A stretch of 64,000 bases of DNA from Polyangium fumosum (GCF_005144585.1 NZ_SSMQ01000004.1:1-64000), one strand, 5' to 3'. Positions 32,483-41,866 are shown, counted from the first letter of the stretch. The notes: a model not told the origin generated them from the letters alone. Program-made: numbers and translations.

Positions 32483-35400
32483 GTGATATTCAGAGACAGA
32501 CTAGGCCTGTTGGCCGCGATTGTGCCGTCAGTCGTCATGGTCGCCGGATCGGCGTATGCAGCCGACGGCGTGATCACCGGCCAGGTGCGTAACGCGGCTA
32601 CGAAAGCACCCGTTGCGGACGTCGTCATCACGGTGACGTCCCCCGCGCTGCAGGGTGAGCAGATCGTCGTGACGGATGCGGGTGGTAACTTCCGCGTTCC
32701 GCAGTTGGCCCCCGGTGAGGGCTATACCGTTCGCGCAGACAAGGAGCAGTACAAGCCCTTCTCGCGCGGCGGTATCAAGCTCACCAGCGGCTCGACGATC
32801 CGCGTCAACCTGGAGCTTCTGCCGGAGAACATCCAGGCGGGCGAAGAGATCGTCGTCGTCGGCAAGCCGCCGGTCATCGACGTTGGCTCCTCGCGCGTCG
32901 CGGTAACCATCGACAGCGAGTTCACGCGCCGCGTGGCCGTGAACCCCCCTGCCGCCAAGGGCGGCGCGACGCGCTCCTTCGAGAGCCTCGCGGCCGTCGC
33001 GCCCGGCGCCAACGCCGACGCGTACGGCGTGTCCGTGAACGGCACGTCGTCGCCCGAGAACGGCTTCATCATCGACGGCGTCTCCGCGAACGACCCGGCG
33101 TTCGGCATCCTCGCGGTGCCGCTCTCGGCCGAGTTCGTGAAAGAGGTCAACGTCATCACGGCGGGTTACCTGCCGGAGTACGGCCGCAGCATCGGCGGCG
33201 TCATGGATGTCGTCACGAAGAGCGGCTCGAACGAGTTCCACGGCTCCGTCTTCGGGGCGATGACGCCCGGCGCGTTCGAGGGTCAGCGTACGCTGATTCC
33301 GCGCGCGGGGAACACGATCAACACGAATCCGACGCTCGGCTCGGTTCGTGACTTCGGCTTCGAGATCGGCGGCCCGATCCTGAAGGACAAGCTCTGGTTC
33401 TTCGCGGGCTTCAGCGTGGCGCTGCAGCGCTACCGCCTCGAGCGCGTTCTCAGCAGCCTGAACAACACGCTCGAAGACCGGACGATGCCGGATCCGATGA
33501 ACCCGAACGGCCCGCAGATCCCGGGGCAGGACGGCGTCGTCGAAGTGTACCCGACGATCGACCCGGCGACCGGCTACCAGACGGCGAGCCCGCTCCGGGG
33601 CGTCAATCCGCAGATCTACTACGCCGATCAGCAGACGACGCAGTACATCGGCAAGCTGACCTGGAACATCAACCAGGACCACAACATCAGCGTGACGGTG
33701 TTCGGCGCGCCGTCGACGTCCGGCGGCAACGGCACGTTCGGCTTCGACGCGCAGGACGGCGGCGTGGCGGTCGGCAACCTGGTCGGCCCGTACAACTCGC
33801 TCGCGGGCACGGTCGACCAGTTCAACAACAGCGTCGTGCTCAAGAGCTCGTCGGCGTTCGCGAACAAGAAGTTCCTGGTCGATGTGACCCTCGGCTGGGT
33901 CTACAACAGCATCGCGCAGGGCGCGGCGGACGGGTCGAACGTCAACGACATCAACGACCCCACGAAGCTCGCGTACATGCCGGGCATGACGTGGCGCCGC
34001 ACGACCGGCGGTGCGCACCCGATCACCGACTTCGAGGCGCTCCCGGCGTCGGCGCAGGCGCAATGCGATCCGACGGGCGACGGGCGCTTCGTCAGCAACT
34101 TCTGCCCCGTTGCGTCGTACCGGACCGGCGGTCCGGGCCTGATGAACATCGCCACGAGCAACCGCTACCAGGGCCGCGTGATCGCGACGGCGCTGCTCAG
34201 CGCGCTCGGGCAGCACGTCATCAAGGCCGGCGTGGACTTCGAGGTCCTCAACTACACGAACACGAAGGGCTACGGCGGTGGCGTGTTCTTCCGCGAGAGC
34301 ACGAGCGGCAACTTCGTCGCGGACTTCCGTCGTTACGGGTTCCTGCAGAGCCCTGACAACCCGGTCAACCTCGACGTGTTCGAGGCGACCTCGACCTCGA
34401 CGACGGTCGGCGGCTTCATCCAGGACTCGTGGAACATCCTCGATCGGGTCACGGTGAACCTCGGCGTCCGGTACGACGCGCAGGTCGTGACGGGCAACGA
34501 CGGCAACGTCGGTATCGCGCTGCCGAACCAGTGGTCGCCGCGTATCGGCGCGATCTGGGATCCGACCCGCGAGGGCCGGGCCAAGATCACGGCGAACTTC
34601 GCCCGGTTCTACCAGGCGATCACGCTGAACATGGTCGATCGCTCGTTCCCGGGTGAGCTCGGTCTCCAGAAGAACCGCTCGCTCAACGCGCCGAACTTCA
34701 ACCCGCCGAAGAACGGCGTCTGCAACCCGCTCGATCCGGTGCAGGCCCGCGGGCCGGAGTGCAACAGCATCGACAACCTGGCCACGGCGACCTTCGAGTA
34801 CGACCCGAACCAGAAGTACCTCATCACCGGCTCCGATCGCGTCCCGGTCGATCCGGATCTCAAGCCGCAGTCGTCGGATCAAATCGTCGTCGGCGGCGAG
34901 TACGAGATCATCACGGACGCGCGCATCGGCGGCGCTTACACCCGCCAGTGGCTGAACTACGCCATGGAGGACATGAGCCGCGACGAGGCGTCGACGTACT
35001 TCATCGGAAACCCCGGGTACGGCATCGCGAAGGACTTCCCCAAGGCCAACCGCGACTACGACTCCTTCATGGTGTATTTCCAGAAGGCCTTCTCGAACCA
35101 GTGGCTCGCGCAGGTCAACTACACCGTCTCGTGGAACCGCGGTAACCTCGCGGGTCTGTTCCGGCCGGAGACGGGCCAGCTCGATCCGAACATCAACTCG
35201 GACTTCGACCTGGTCTCGATCCTCGCGAACCGGACCGGCGACCTGCCCGGTGACCGTCGCCACGTGATCAAGGTGTTCGGCGCCAAGGAGTTCCAGCTCC
35301 CGGCGAACGTCACGATCAACGTCGGCCTCGGCTACCTTGGCCGCAGCGGCACGCCGCTGAACGTCCTCGGCTCGCACGCGCTCTACGGCGACTCCGAGGT

Positions 35401-35773
35401 GTTCATCCTGCCCCGCGGCGACGGAGGCCGTACGCCCTGGGTCCACAGCATCGACACGAACGTGACGTTCGGCTACCGCTTCTCGAAGGACAGCGCGCTG
35501 ACCGTCGGTGTCGACATCTTCAACCTGTTCAACTTCCAGCAGGCCACGGGCTTCGACCAGAGGTACACCCTGGCGGACGTCCTGCCGATCGCGGAAGGGT
35601 CCGAGGCGAACCTCCACGGGAAGAAGGGCGAGGCGCCGACGGATACGAGCAAGAAGCTGCTCTACTCCGACGGCCGGGACTTCGATCCGGCGGACGTCAA
35701 CCCCAACTGGAAGAACCCGACCAGTTATCAGACGCCGCGGCAGATCCGCATCAACGCGCGCGTGACCTTCTGA
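32483..35773 (+). CDS. Oar-like TonB-dependent outer-membrane receptor
   Basis: About 1096 residues from the GTG at 32483, which is preceded by GGAGGGATGGAGGG and gives a signal peptide (LAAIVPSVVMVAGSAYAADG); longer in-frame extensions lack one. An N-terminal carboxypeptidase-regulatory-like beta domain (GVITGQVRNAATKAPVADVV) is followed by a plug (GFIIDGVSANDPAFG, EYGRSIGGVMDVVTKSGSNE) and a long beta barrel ending NARVTF. This is the Oar/CarboxypepD_reg-TonB receptor type, which can export or import large substrates; in Myxococcus, Oar is needed for development. Divergent from tonB-exbBD, so it is probably energised by it. The stop overlaps a TGATG but the next gene likely starts further on. 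Confidence 0.92.
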   Translation: MIFRDRLGLLAAIVPSVVMVAGSAYAADGVITGQVRNAATKAPVADVVITVTSPALQGEQIVVTDAGGNFRVPQLAPGEGYTVRADKEQYKPFSRGGIKLTSGSTIRVNLELLPENIQAGEEIVVVGKPPVIDVGSSRVAVTIDSEFTRRVAVNPPAAKGGATRSFESLAAVAPGANADAYGVSVNGTSSPENGFIIDGVSANDPAFGILAVPLSAEFVKEVNVITAGYLPEYGRSIGGVMDVVTKSGSNEFHGSVFGAMTPGAFEGQRTLIPRAGNTINTNPTLGSVRDFGFEIGGPILKDKLWFFAGFSVALQRYRLERVLSSLNNTLEDRTMPDPMNPNGPQIPGQDGVVEVYPTIDPATGYQTASPLRGVNPQIYYADQQTTQYIGKLTWNINQDHNISVTVFGAPSTSGGNGTFGFDAQDGGVAVGNLVGPYNSLAGTVDQFNNSVVLKSSSAFANKKFLVDVTLGWVYNSIAQGAADGSNVNDINDPTKLAYMPGMTWRRTTGGAHPITDFEALPASAQAQCDPTGDGRFVSNFCPVASYRTGGPGLMNIATSNRYQGRVIATALLSALGQHVIKAGVDFEVLNYTNTKGYGGGVFFRESTSGNFVADFRRYGFLQSPDNPVNLDVFEATSTSTTVGGFIQDSWNILDRVTVNLGVRYDAQVVTGNDGNVGIALPNQWSPRIGAIWDPTREGRAKITANFARFYQAITLNMVDRSFPGELGLQKNRSLNAPNFNPPKNGVCNPLDPVQARGPECNSIDNLATATFEYDPNQKYLITGSDRVPVDPDLKPQSSDQIVVGGEYEIITDARIGGAYTRQWLNYAMEDMSRDEASTYFIGNPGYGIAKDFPKANRDYDSFMVYFQKAFSNQWLAQVNYTVSWNRGNLAGLFRPETGQLDPNINSDFDLVSILANRTGDLPGDRRHVIKVFGAKEFQLPANVTINVGLGYLGRSGTPLNVLGSHALYGDSEVFILPRGDGGRTPWVHSIDTNVTFGYRFSKDSALTVGVDIFNLFNFQQATGFDQRYTLADVLPIAEGSEANLHGKKGEAPTDTSKKLLYSDGRDFDPADVNPNWKNPTSYQTPRQIRINARVTF

Positions 35774-35799
35774 TGGTTGGAAGGGAAAGGAAGCTCACC

Positions 35800-36687
35800 A
35801 TGAAGCACCGAATCCACAGTGTTCTGGTCGGCGCGATGGGGCTCGCCAGCGCGGCATTCTTCGCGTTCTCCGGGGCCTCTTGCTCGCAACCGACCATCCA
35901 ATGCGTCGTCGGGCACGGACCGTACTTCGCGAAGTACCAGTTCGTCAGCGGTGACGAGGCATGCCTCGGCCTGAAGGGCGAAGACATCGGCCTGTCGACG
36001 TATCTCGCGCCCAACGCGGACAAGACGCTCGCCGATTACAACGCCCGCAGCATCGCGATCCAGTCGTCCAAGCTCGGGCTCCTCGCTCGCGACCGTGAGG
36101 GCGCGGGGTACGACATCGGGACGGACAAGCCGTACGCGTTCGGCGCGTACACGACCGATCCGGACGCGAACAACCTCTGCTACACGGGCGGCGCGAACGG
36201 CTCGGCGGCGATCGCGTCGGCGGACATGAACATCGAGGAGTTCGATACGGGCGAGGTGGATGACATGGGCAACCCTGTCATCCTCCCGGCCGAGCACCAC
36301 CGGCAGGAGTGGAAGAACATCAAGGTGTACGTGACCGCCGCCGTGCCCGGCACGCAGGTCGTCGGCGAGATGCGCTACGAGGATGTGCTGGCCGGATGCT
36401 CGGCCGAGTACAAGTTCATCGCGCTCTTCCCGTCGGTGCCTTGCGACAAGGCCGTCCACACCGACGACGACAACAACCCGGACACCGACGCCGCCAACGA
36501 CGACGCCAATCCGGACGAGGATGACACGCCGATGATCGTCCCGGACGAGGATGCCTGCCTGTCCGAGGCCGACCCGTCCAAGGGTCGCGTGTTCGGCTCC
36601 GGCATCAACCCGGACTTCCCGGTGCGTTGCGACCCGGAGACGCTGCACTGCATCCTCTCCGAGGATCCGCTCACCGGCAAGCCGTAG
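35800..36687 (+). CDS. Lipoprotein partner of the Oar-like receptor
   Basis: 295 residues from the ATG at 35800, with AAAGGAAG as ribosome site; an earlier ATG at 35773 overlaps the receptor stop but has a poorer context. The signal peptide ends at FSGASC, a lipobox. The mature protein has paired Cys, and near 225-255 an Asp/Asn-rich low-complexity stretch (DDDNNPDTDAANDDANPDED) that could bind calcium. No catalytic motif. Its place 26 bp behind the receptor suggests an outer-membrane accessory, comparable in position to SusD-type partners but not visibly related to them. Confidence 0.83.
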   Translation: MKHRIHSVLVGAMGLASAAFFAFSGASCSQPTIQCVVGHGPYFAKYQFVSGDEACLGLKGEDIGLSTYLAPNADKTLADYNARSIAIQSSKLGLLARDREGAGYDIGTDKPYAFGAYTTDPDANNLCYTGGANGSAAIASADMNIEEFDTGEVDDMGNPVILPAEHHRQEWKNIKVYVTAAVPGTQVVGEMRYEDVLAGCSAEYKFIALFPSVPCDKAVHTDDDNNPDTDAANDDANPDEDDTPMIVPDEDACLSEADPSKGRVFGSGINPDFPVRCDPETLHCILSEDPLTGKP

Positions 36688-36716
36688 TCTCTCGTCCCCT
36701 TCCCCCTCCAGACACG

Positions 36717-36765
36717 CAACACGAGCCTCCCGCCGCGCTTCGCAGCACGGCGGGGGGCCTCGTTG
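36717..36765. terminator. Bidirectional terminator hairpin between convergent genes
   Basis: Arms CAAC..CGAG..CCTCCCGCCG (36717-36735) and CGGCGGGGGGCCTCGTTG (36748-36765) pair almost throughout, with one G-U pair and small bulges. It sits between the stops of the receptor lipoprotein (+) and the thioredoxin-fold gene (-). No T-run. Confidence 0.7.
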
Positions 36766-36784
36766 TGCCCTTCCGACGCAGCGA

Positions 36785-38263
36785 TTACCGCTTCGGCGGT
36801 GCGCTGCCCTCGCCGAGCGCCTCGGTGAGGCGGCGCCGCGCGTCTGCGAGCGAGGCTTCATTGCGTTGCCCCGGGCCGAGCGCCTCGTGCCCCGCGACCT
36901 CCTCGCGCAGCGTGGCGATCTGCCCCTTTCGATCGCCCATCTTGGCCTGCAGATCCGCGCGTTGCTTGAGGTACGCGAGCCGCCGCGGCCCATACGAGAG
37001 CGCCACGGCGCGGCCATTCGCCGCGAGCGCGGCGTCGAGCCGTCCCATCTTCGCGAGCGCGCTCGAGAGCCGCGCCGGCGGATCGTACGACTTCGGCATC
37101 TCGCGCTCGCGCTGCTCCAGCATCCGCACGGCTTCTTCGCCGCGACCGAGCGCCATGTACGAGATCGCCCGGCCGTAATCGTACGTCGCCGCGATCTCGG
37201 GCGACTTCGCCTCGGCCGCAGCCTTCTCCATGATCACGAGGCGTTTCTCGTGCGCCGCGCGCGCGCCGTCCGTGTCGCCGAGCTCGCTCTTCACGCCCGC
37301 GAGGATCGCGAGCGTGTCGGCGCGATCATCGACCGTGGACTCGGTCGGCGGCGACGCGACGAGCGCTTCGAGCTTCGTGATCGCCTTGCGCCGCGCGAGG
37401 TCCTGCGTGGAGCTCTTCGCGAGCCGGCTCGCGCAGCTCAAGAGAACGGCCGCGAAATCGGCGGGTGCGGCGGCGCCGCGAATCTCGTCCACGTGCTCGG
37501 CGCCGAATCGCGCGCATCCATCGACGTCCCCGCTCCCGGCGAGCGAGGAGAGCTTTCCGGCGAGCACGTCGTCGCGGCGAGGCCAGCGCGCGTCGACCTT
37601 CGCGAGCAGCTCGTCATAAAGCGCGAGCGCTTTGCGATGATCACCGGCCGCGCGCGCGGCGCTCGCCTGCGCCAGCGTGTAGAGCGGATCCGAGGGAGGC
37701 GCGGAGGCATCCATCACGCGCACCGCGTCCTCGACGAAGTTGCGCATCTCGCGCGCCGAGGCCGCGCCCGGCAAGTACGCGACGACGTCGCCTTTCGCGG
37801 GATCGATCACGAAGAACGTCGGCCAGAAGCTCATCTTGTATCGTTCGAGAAATGCGGCGCTCGAAGGGCGATCCGTGTCGATCGCCGCGAACACCACGCG
37901 ATCGGCGAGCGGGCGGAGCGCTGGATCGACGAGCACGTAGTTCTTCATGCTGAGGCACGTGTGGCACCACGGCGCCCATGCATCGACGAAGAGCGCCTTC
38001 TTCTCGGCGCGCGCGCGCGCCATCGCGCCGTCGAGGTCGTCCTCGATGAACACGAGCGGCGGGGCGGGCGTGTCCTTTCCGGCGGACGCGCCTTCCGGCT
38101 TCGTGTGCTCGCCTGATTTCGCGCCGCCGTTCGTTCCGGCCGCGCCGTTCGTGGGGCCGACCTCGGCCGTGGTGGGTGCGTCGGGGCCGGGCGTCGGGGC
38201 GGCGCCGCATCCGGCGGTGAGGGCGACGAGGAGCGCGGGGAACAGGGAGCGAGGGCGGGCCAT
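36785..38263 (-). CDS. Thioredoxin-fold / TPR lipoprotein
   Basis: About 492 residues from the ATG at 38263. The signal peptide has a lipobox (ALTAGC19). A Thr/Gly-rich tether is followed by a thioredoxin fold (KKALFVDAWAPWCHTC) with redox pair Cys100/Cys103 and a cis-Pro region (SFWPTFFVIDP), in the DsbD-gamma/thioredoxin-7 style. From about 190 onward are helical TPR-like repeats (AAGDHRKALALYDELL, EEAVRMLEQRE, LAYLKQRADLQAKMGD). Likely a periplasmic or outer-membrane-facing disulfide reductase or isomerase that docks partners through the TPRs. Convergent with the receptor operon, whose products are Cys-containing. Confidence 0.86.
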   Translation of the reverse strand: MARPRSLFPALLVALTAGCGAAPTPGPDAPTTAEVGPTNGAAGTNGGAKSGEHTKPEGASAGKDTPAPPLVFIEDDLDGAMARARAEKKALFVDAWAPWCHTCLSMKNYVLVDPALRPLADRVVFAAIDTDRPSSAAFLERYKMSFWPTFFVIDPAKGDVVAYLPGAASAREMRNFVEDAVRVMDASAPPSDPLYTLAQASAARAAGDHRKALALYDELLAKVDARWPRRDDVLAGKLSSLAGSGDVDGCARFGAEHVDEIRGAAAPADFAAVLLSCASRLAKSSTQDLARRKAITKLEALVASPPTESTVDDRADTLAILAGVKSELGDTDGARAAHEKRLVIMEKAAAEAKSPEIAATYDYGRAISYMALGRGEEAVRMLEQREREMPKSYDPPARLSSALAKMGRLDAALAANGRAVALSYGPRRLAYLKQRADLQAKMGDRKGQIATLREEVAGHEALGPGQRNEASLADARRRLTEALGEGSAPPKR

Positions 38264-38350
38264 GCGGCCGAGTGTAGTGCCGAGCGGGCGCGTTCGCCCG
38301 AACGAGAGCGTGCTCGCCCCGGCGACGGATTGCGTTATGGTGGAGCCTTC

Positions 38351-39040
38351 ATGAGCGAGCTCGAGGGCCGCTGCGGGAGTTGTGCGGCGTTCACGCGTCC
38401 GCGCGAGGATGCGCACCTCGGACGCGTGGGCGACTGCGCGCTCGAGGTGTATCCCTCGCCGATCCGGCAGACGTCGACGTGCGCGCGATACCGGCCGAAG
38501 GGCGCCGCGGCGCCGCCGCCGCCGCCGCGCGCGGCGGGCGAGCCTCGCAGGGCGCGCTCCTCGGCGATCGAGCCGCGGCGGCGCGACGCGGAGGCCACGC
38601 GGCCTTCGCCGTCCGGGACCACGCAGGGCGCGCGGGTCGTGAATGCGGGCCCCTCGTTGCCCAGGGAGATCGACATCGACATGGATATCGACGAGTTCAG
38701 GCGGGTCTTGCGGGAGGTGCTTTCGGAGGAGCTCGGCCTCGGCCGCTCGGAGATGGGCGCGCGCTGGCAAGGCGGCGAGATCGTCCTCAAGCCGGGCAAG
38801 GCCGGCACGGCGGAGAAGCGCATCCCGCTCGACACGTTCTTTCACAAAATAGTGATGGTCCGGGACAAACTCCGCGTGCTCGAGGCCAAGCTCAACGCGC
38901 ACGACGGGCTGCCGGACGCGGACAAGGTGCAGCTCCAGGCGTACATCACGGCCTGTTATGGCTCGCTCACGACGTTCAACGTCCTCTTCGCGGATCGCGA
39001 GGATTGGTTCACCGGCGCGGGCAAGGACGGCGACGGCTGA
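38351..39040 (+). CDS. Cytoplasmic protein with N-terminal Cys cluster and helical tail
   Basis: 229 residues from the ATG at 38351 (GGTGGAG upstream). The N-terminus has CGSC...GDCALE...TSTCARYRP, a four-Cys arrangement that could hold zinc. A Pro/Arg-rich disordered linker follows, then a conserved-looking C-terminal part (EFRRVLREVLSEELGLG, RIPLDTFFHKIVMVRDKLRV, LQAYITACYGSLTTFNVLF). No signal peptide. Function unknown; the Cys cluster and helical tail suggest a small binding protein. It precedes a lipoprotein gene by 19 bp. Confidence 0.8.
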   Translation: MSELEGRCGSCAAFTRPREDAHLGRVGDCALEVYPSPIRQTSTCARYRPKGAAAPPPPPRAAGEPRRARSSAIEPRRRDAEATRPSPSGTTQGARVVNAGPSLPREIDIDMDIDEFRRVLREVLSEELGLGRSEMGARWQGGEIVLKPGKAGTAEKRIPLDTFFHKIVMVRDKLRVLEAKLNAHDGLPDADKVQLQAYITACYGSLTTFNVLFADREDWFTGAGKDGDG

Positions 39041-39059
39041 AGGACATCGAGAGGGACGG

Positions 39060-39461
39060 ATGAAACGCTTGGCTTCTTCGTTCTCATGTGTGCTGGTCCT
39101 CCTCGCGGGCGCTTGCGCGAGCGAGGTGGACCCTGCGGATTCGGAGCCGACGGGATACGCCGCGGGGGGCCCCTCGTGGAGCGGCCCGCTCGAAGCGCCC
39201 GTGCTCGAGGACGTGATCCCGATGTCGAAGGTCCTCCGTGTTCGCTGGAGCCTGGTTTCGCCCTGCGAAGAGGTCGAAGCCGAGCGGCGCACCGACGCGG
39301 AGACGTTCGCGCTCGCCTTCACCGCGGAGGGCACGGACACCGATCACGTCGACGAGGGCGCGAACGAGGATCAGGCCTACACGTACCGGCTGCGTTGCGT
39401 GCGCGGCGAGGAGACGTCGGCCTTCTCGAACACGCTCTCGGCGAACCCGTTCAGCGAGTGA
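39060..39461 (+). CDS. Small lipoprotein, fibronectin-III-like
   Basis: 133 residues from the ATG at 39060 with GAGAGGGACGG upstream. The lipobox is LLAGAC. The mature part (LRVRWSLVSPCEEVEAERRT, AYTYRLRCVRGEETSAFSNT) follows the strand pattern of a single fibronectin type III domain with one Cys pair. It probably decorates the cell surface. Its last 11 bases overlap the end of the convergent membrane-protein gene. Confidence 0.8.
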   Translation: MKRLASSFSCVLVLLAGACASEVDPADSEPTGYAAGGPSWSGPLEAPVLEDVIPMSKVLRVRWSLVSPCEEVEAERRTDAETFALAFTAEGTDTDHVDEGANEDQAYTYRLRCVRGEETSAFSNTLSANPFSE

Positions 39462-40698
39462 CCTCGTTCATCGCGGCGGCGGCCGGGACCTCCCCGGCAG
39501 CACGCTCGCGCGCGCGTTTGCGGGCGGAGGCGCGCGTCCCCGGGTGCGCCATGTCGCCGAGCGCGCGGCGGAGCGCCGCGGCCCAGTACGCGGCGAGCGC
39601 CGCGTCCTCCGTGAGGAAGACGTCCATCGGCCCGTGATCGCTGTTGATCTCCACGGCCACGAGGTCGTCGCGCCGAGGCGTCGACACGCCGCGGACCTCT
39701 TCCATCGCGATCGCCGCGCCGAGGCGCCCTTCCGGCAGCAGATCCACGGCCCCCGTGCGGCTCACCCACGGGGCGATGACGAACCGATCTCGGCCGGCCC
39801 AGAAGAGCGGCGCGGACAGGGCGCGGTAGCGAGCCCCGAAACGCGCCACGCTCACGAACGCGTACCCGGAGAGCGTCACGAGCGCGGCGGCCGACGCGAA
39901 GCCGATCGTCAGGTTACGATCCCCCGCGCGGAAGGCGCGCACCGCCTGGACCCACAGCGCGAGCGCGAGGGCAAGCAGGATCGAACCGAGGACGGTGTTG
40001 CGGCGGGCGTTCGTCCGCGGGCCCTGGTTCTCGTGATCCCGCAGCACGAGGCGCTCCCCTTCGAGGCGCAGGGCAAACCGCGCGAGCTTGCCGGCGGGGA
40101 GCACGGGCTCCTCGGGCTGGACATCCGGCGCGGCGGGCGCGGGCAGCGTGCCCTCGGCGGCTTCGAGTGGCGCGGCGAAGGCGCCGGCGAGCGGCGTCGC
40201 GGCCCGAACGACGCGGGCGCACGCGCGGTCTCCGTCGAGATCGACCGCGGCCGCGACGAGCAGGCGGCGCGGGGCGGCGCTTTTGTCCTCGCGTTCGAGC
40301 TCGACCCAGGCCGCGGCGAGGGTGCGGCGGTTCGTGCACGTGGTCGCGTCACAGCAGGGACGTTCCTCGGTGGTCACGACCAACCGGGCCACGCGGCCGG
40401 CGGTTGGGCGCTCCCCTTCGGCGAGGCGGAGCGGGGCGATGCGGACGTCGGCGCCGCCGAGGGTGCCGCGGATCCAGACGGGCGCCTCGGGTTCGGGTCC
40501 GTGGCGGCTCGACACGCTGCCGAGGGGCGGCGCGGCGCGCAGGAGGAAGGGCGCCGAGGGCGGGAGGCGTTCGAGGGCGGCGGCGGCCGCGCCGGGGGCC
40601 ACGAGGGCGTCGAGGGCAGGCTCGGACGTCTCGGCGCCGAGGGCAGACAGCGCGCGCGATACGTCCGCATCGAGCTCCGTTCGGGGGTGGAGCGGCAT
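39451..40698 (-). CDS. Membrane protein of unknown function, two TM segments
   Basis: About 415 residues from the ATG at 40698; longer in-frame starts give an Ala/Arg/Pro leader unlike protein. The N-terminal 250 residues are soluble with beta-like segments and a CCDATTC motif (possible metal or disulfide site). Two adjacent helices (GSILLALALALWVQAVRAF and LTIGFASAAALVTLSGYAF) follow, then a C-terminal domain (GRDRFVIAPWVSRTGAVDLL, VAVEINSDHGPMDVFLTED). No family recognised with certainty. It lies 70 bp after the matrixin-like gene on the same strand. Confidence 0.75.
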   Translation of the reverse strand: MPLHPRTELDADVSRALSALGAETSEPALDALVAPGAAAAALERLPPSAPFLLRAAPPLGSVSSRHGPEPEAPVWIRGTLGGADVRIAPLRLAEGERPTAGRVARLVVTTEERPCCDATTCTNRRTLAAAWVELEREDKSAAPRRLLVAAAVDLDGDRACARVVRAATPLAGAFAAPLEAAEGTLPAPAAPDVQPEEPVLPAGKLARFALRLEGERLVLRDHENQGPRTNARRNTVLGSILLALALALWVQAVRAFRAGDRNLTIGFASAAALVTLSGYAFVSVARFGARYRALSAPLFWAGRDRFVIAPWVSRTGAVDLLPEGRLGAAIAMEEVRGVSTPRRDDLVAVEINSDHGPMDVFLTEDAALAAYWAAALRRALGDMAHPGTRASARKRARERAAGEVPAAAAMNEVTR

Positions 40699-40768
40699 GG
40701 CCGGCCAGCCATGCCAGGGATCGGGAGAGGCGTAAAGTGTTGGAATTGGTGGCGTTCGGGGAGGGGGC

Positions 40769-41866
40769 TCAGCGCCGGCGGCGCCGGCGGGTGATCGCGG
40801 CGAGGCCAAGGCCGAGGGCGGCGAGGGCGCCGACCTTGCCGTGCTTGGCCTCGACGGAGCAGCCGCAGCCGCCGGGGTCCTCGATCCGGGGCCCCTCGGG
40901 CTCCTCTTCGCCCCAGCCGCCGCCTGCGCCCGCGCCGCCGGGGCATTTGATGGGGCACGATTTCGAGCAGAGGTTGCAGAGGCAACCCGCATACGCCTCG
41001 TAGGCCTCGACGCCGTCCGGAAATTGCATCTTGCAGGCGTCGAGGCAGGCCTTGTAGTCGGCGGGGGTTTTGGCGACGGGACAGGACAGCTCGCAGTTGT
41101 AGATGCCGATGCACTGGCCATTGCAGCCCGTGGCGAGCGCCTTGCATTCGGTCTTCGCGGCGTTCACGCTGCACGCATTGCAGCTCGGGATGCCGGAGCC
41201 GGGGGGATAAAGTGTACAGACGCCGTCGATGTCGTCCTGCTCGATGCTGGCAATGGCATTGCCGCCATCGTAGAAGGGTTCCATCGTCGAGCCCGTGACG
41301 TCGGTATGGCCGAGGCCGAGGAAATGGCCTTGCTCGTGCGTGGCAATGGAGAGCGTATCGACGGGGCTACCGCCCATGCAATTGCCGTTCGGGTTCGTGG
41401 CGGAGTCGTACCAGCAGAATCCGACGTTGTTGAAGACGATGTCCGCGTCGGAGATGATCAAATTGCCGTCGCCGTCGGACGACCATACCGGCAGCGTGAC
41501 GCCGATGACCGAGTCCACCGGTCCGAGCTCCAGCGGCCACGTGGCCGGCCGATTGATCCACATCAGGACGTTCTTGTTGTCGTTCGAATTCCACGTCCCG
41601 TCCGGCAGATCGCCGAGGAGCTGCGTCGCGAAATCGGTGCACTCGGGGGCCGCCCAGGAGCCGAACCCGTCGACGAGCCGCTGCTGCGCGGTCGCGGCAA
41701 TCTCTGTCGGGAACGTGGACGCATTGACGTAGAACTTGACCGGCAAGATCCCCCATACCGGATACGGCGGGCCTTCGAGGCCCGTCCAGGCGCGCGCCTC
41801 GGTCGGCGCGGAGAGGATCCCGGCCGCAAATGCGGCGAGGAGGGCGGCCTTTCGGAGGGTCTTCAT
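40769..41866 (-). CDS. Matrixin-like metalloprotease with MYXO-CTERM-type anchor
   Basis: 365 residues. The signal peptide (AALLAAFAAGILSAPTEARA) is clear. The catalytic domain has the extended zinc site HEQGHFLGLGH (His177, Glu178, His181, His187) and a Met-turn (GSTMEPFYD), as in matrixins/metzincins. A Cys-rich segment (about 230-315) follows, then a Gly/Glu linker, then GGCGCSVEAKHG, a hydrophobic helix (GALAALGLGLAAI) and an Arg cluster. This tail is the MYXO-CTERM sorting pattern: Cys, membrane helix, basic end. It suggests a surface-anchored or released protease. Coupled with the next gene upstream (1 bp gap). Active-site residues are complete. Confidence 0.93.
   Translation of the reverse strand: MKTLRKAALLAAFAAGILSAPTEARAWTGLEGPPYPVWGILPVKFYVNASTFPTEIAATAQQRLVDGFGSWAAPECTDFATQLLGDLPDGTWNSNDNKNVLMWINRPATWPLELGPVDSVIGVTLPVWSSDGDGNLIISDADIVFNNVGFCWYDSATNPNGNCMGGSPVDTLSIATHEQGHFLGLGHTDVTGSTMEPFYDGGNAIASIEQDDIDGVCTLYPPGSGIPSCNACSVNAAKTECKALATGCNGQCIGIYNCELSCPVAKTPADYKACLDACKMQFPDGVEAYEAYAGCLCNLCSKSCPIKCPGGAGAGGGWGEEEPEGPRIEDPGGCGCSVEAKHGKVGALAALGLGLAAITRRRRRR

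Noticed and set aside
32528-35617. Long minus-strand frame opposite the Oar-like receptor
   Set aside because: Composition is dominated by Arg, Val, Asp and Glu with no motif; the plus strand has a full receptor with signal peptide.
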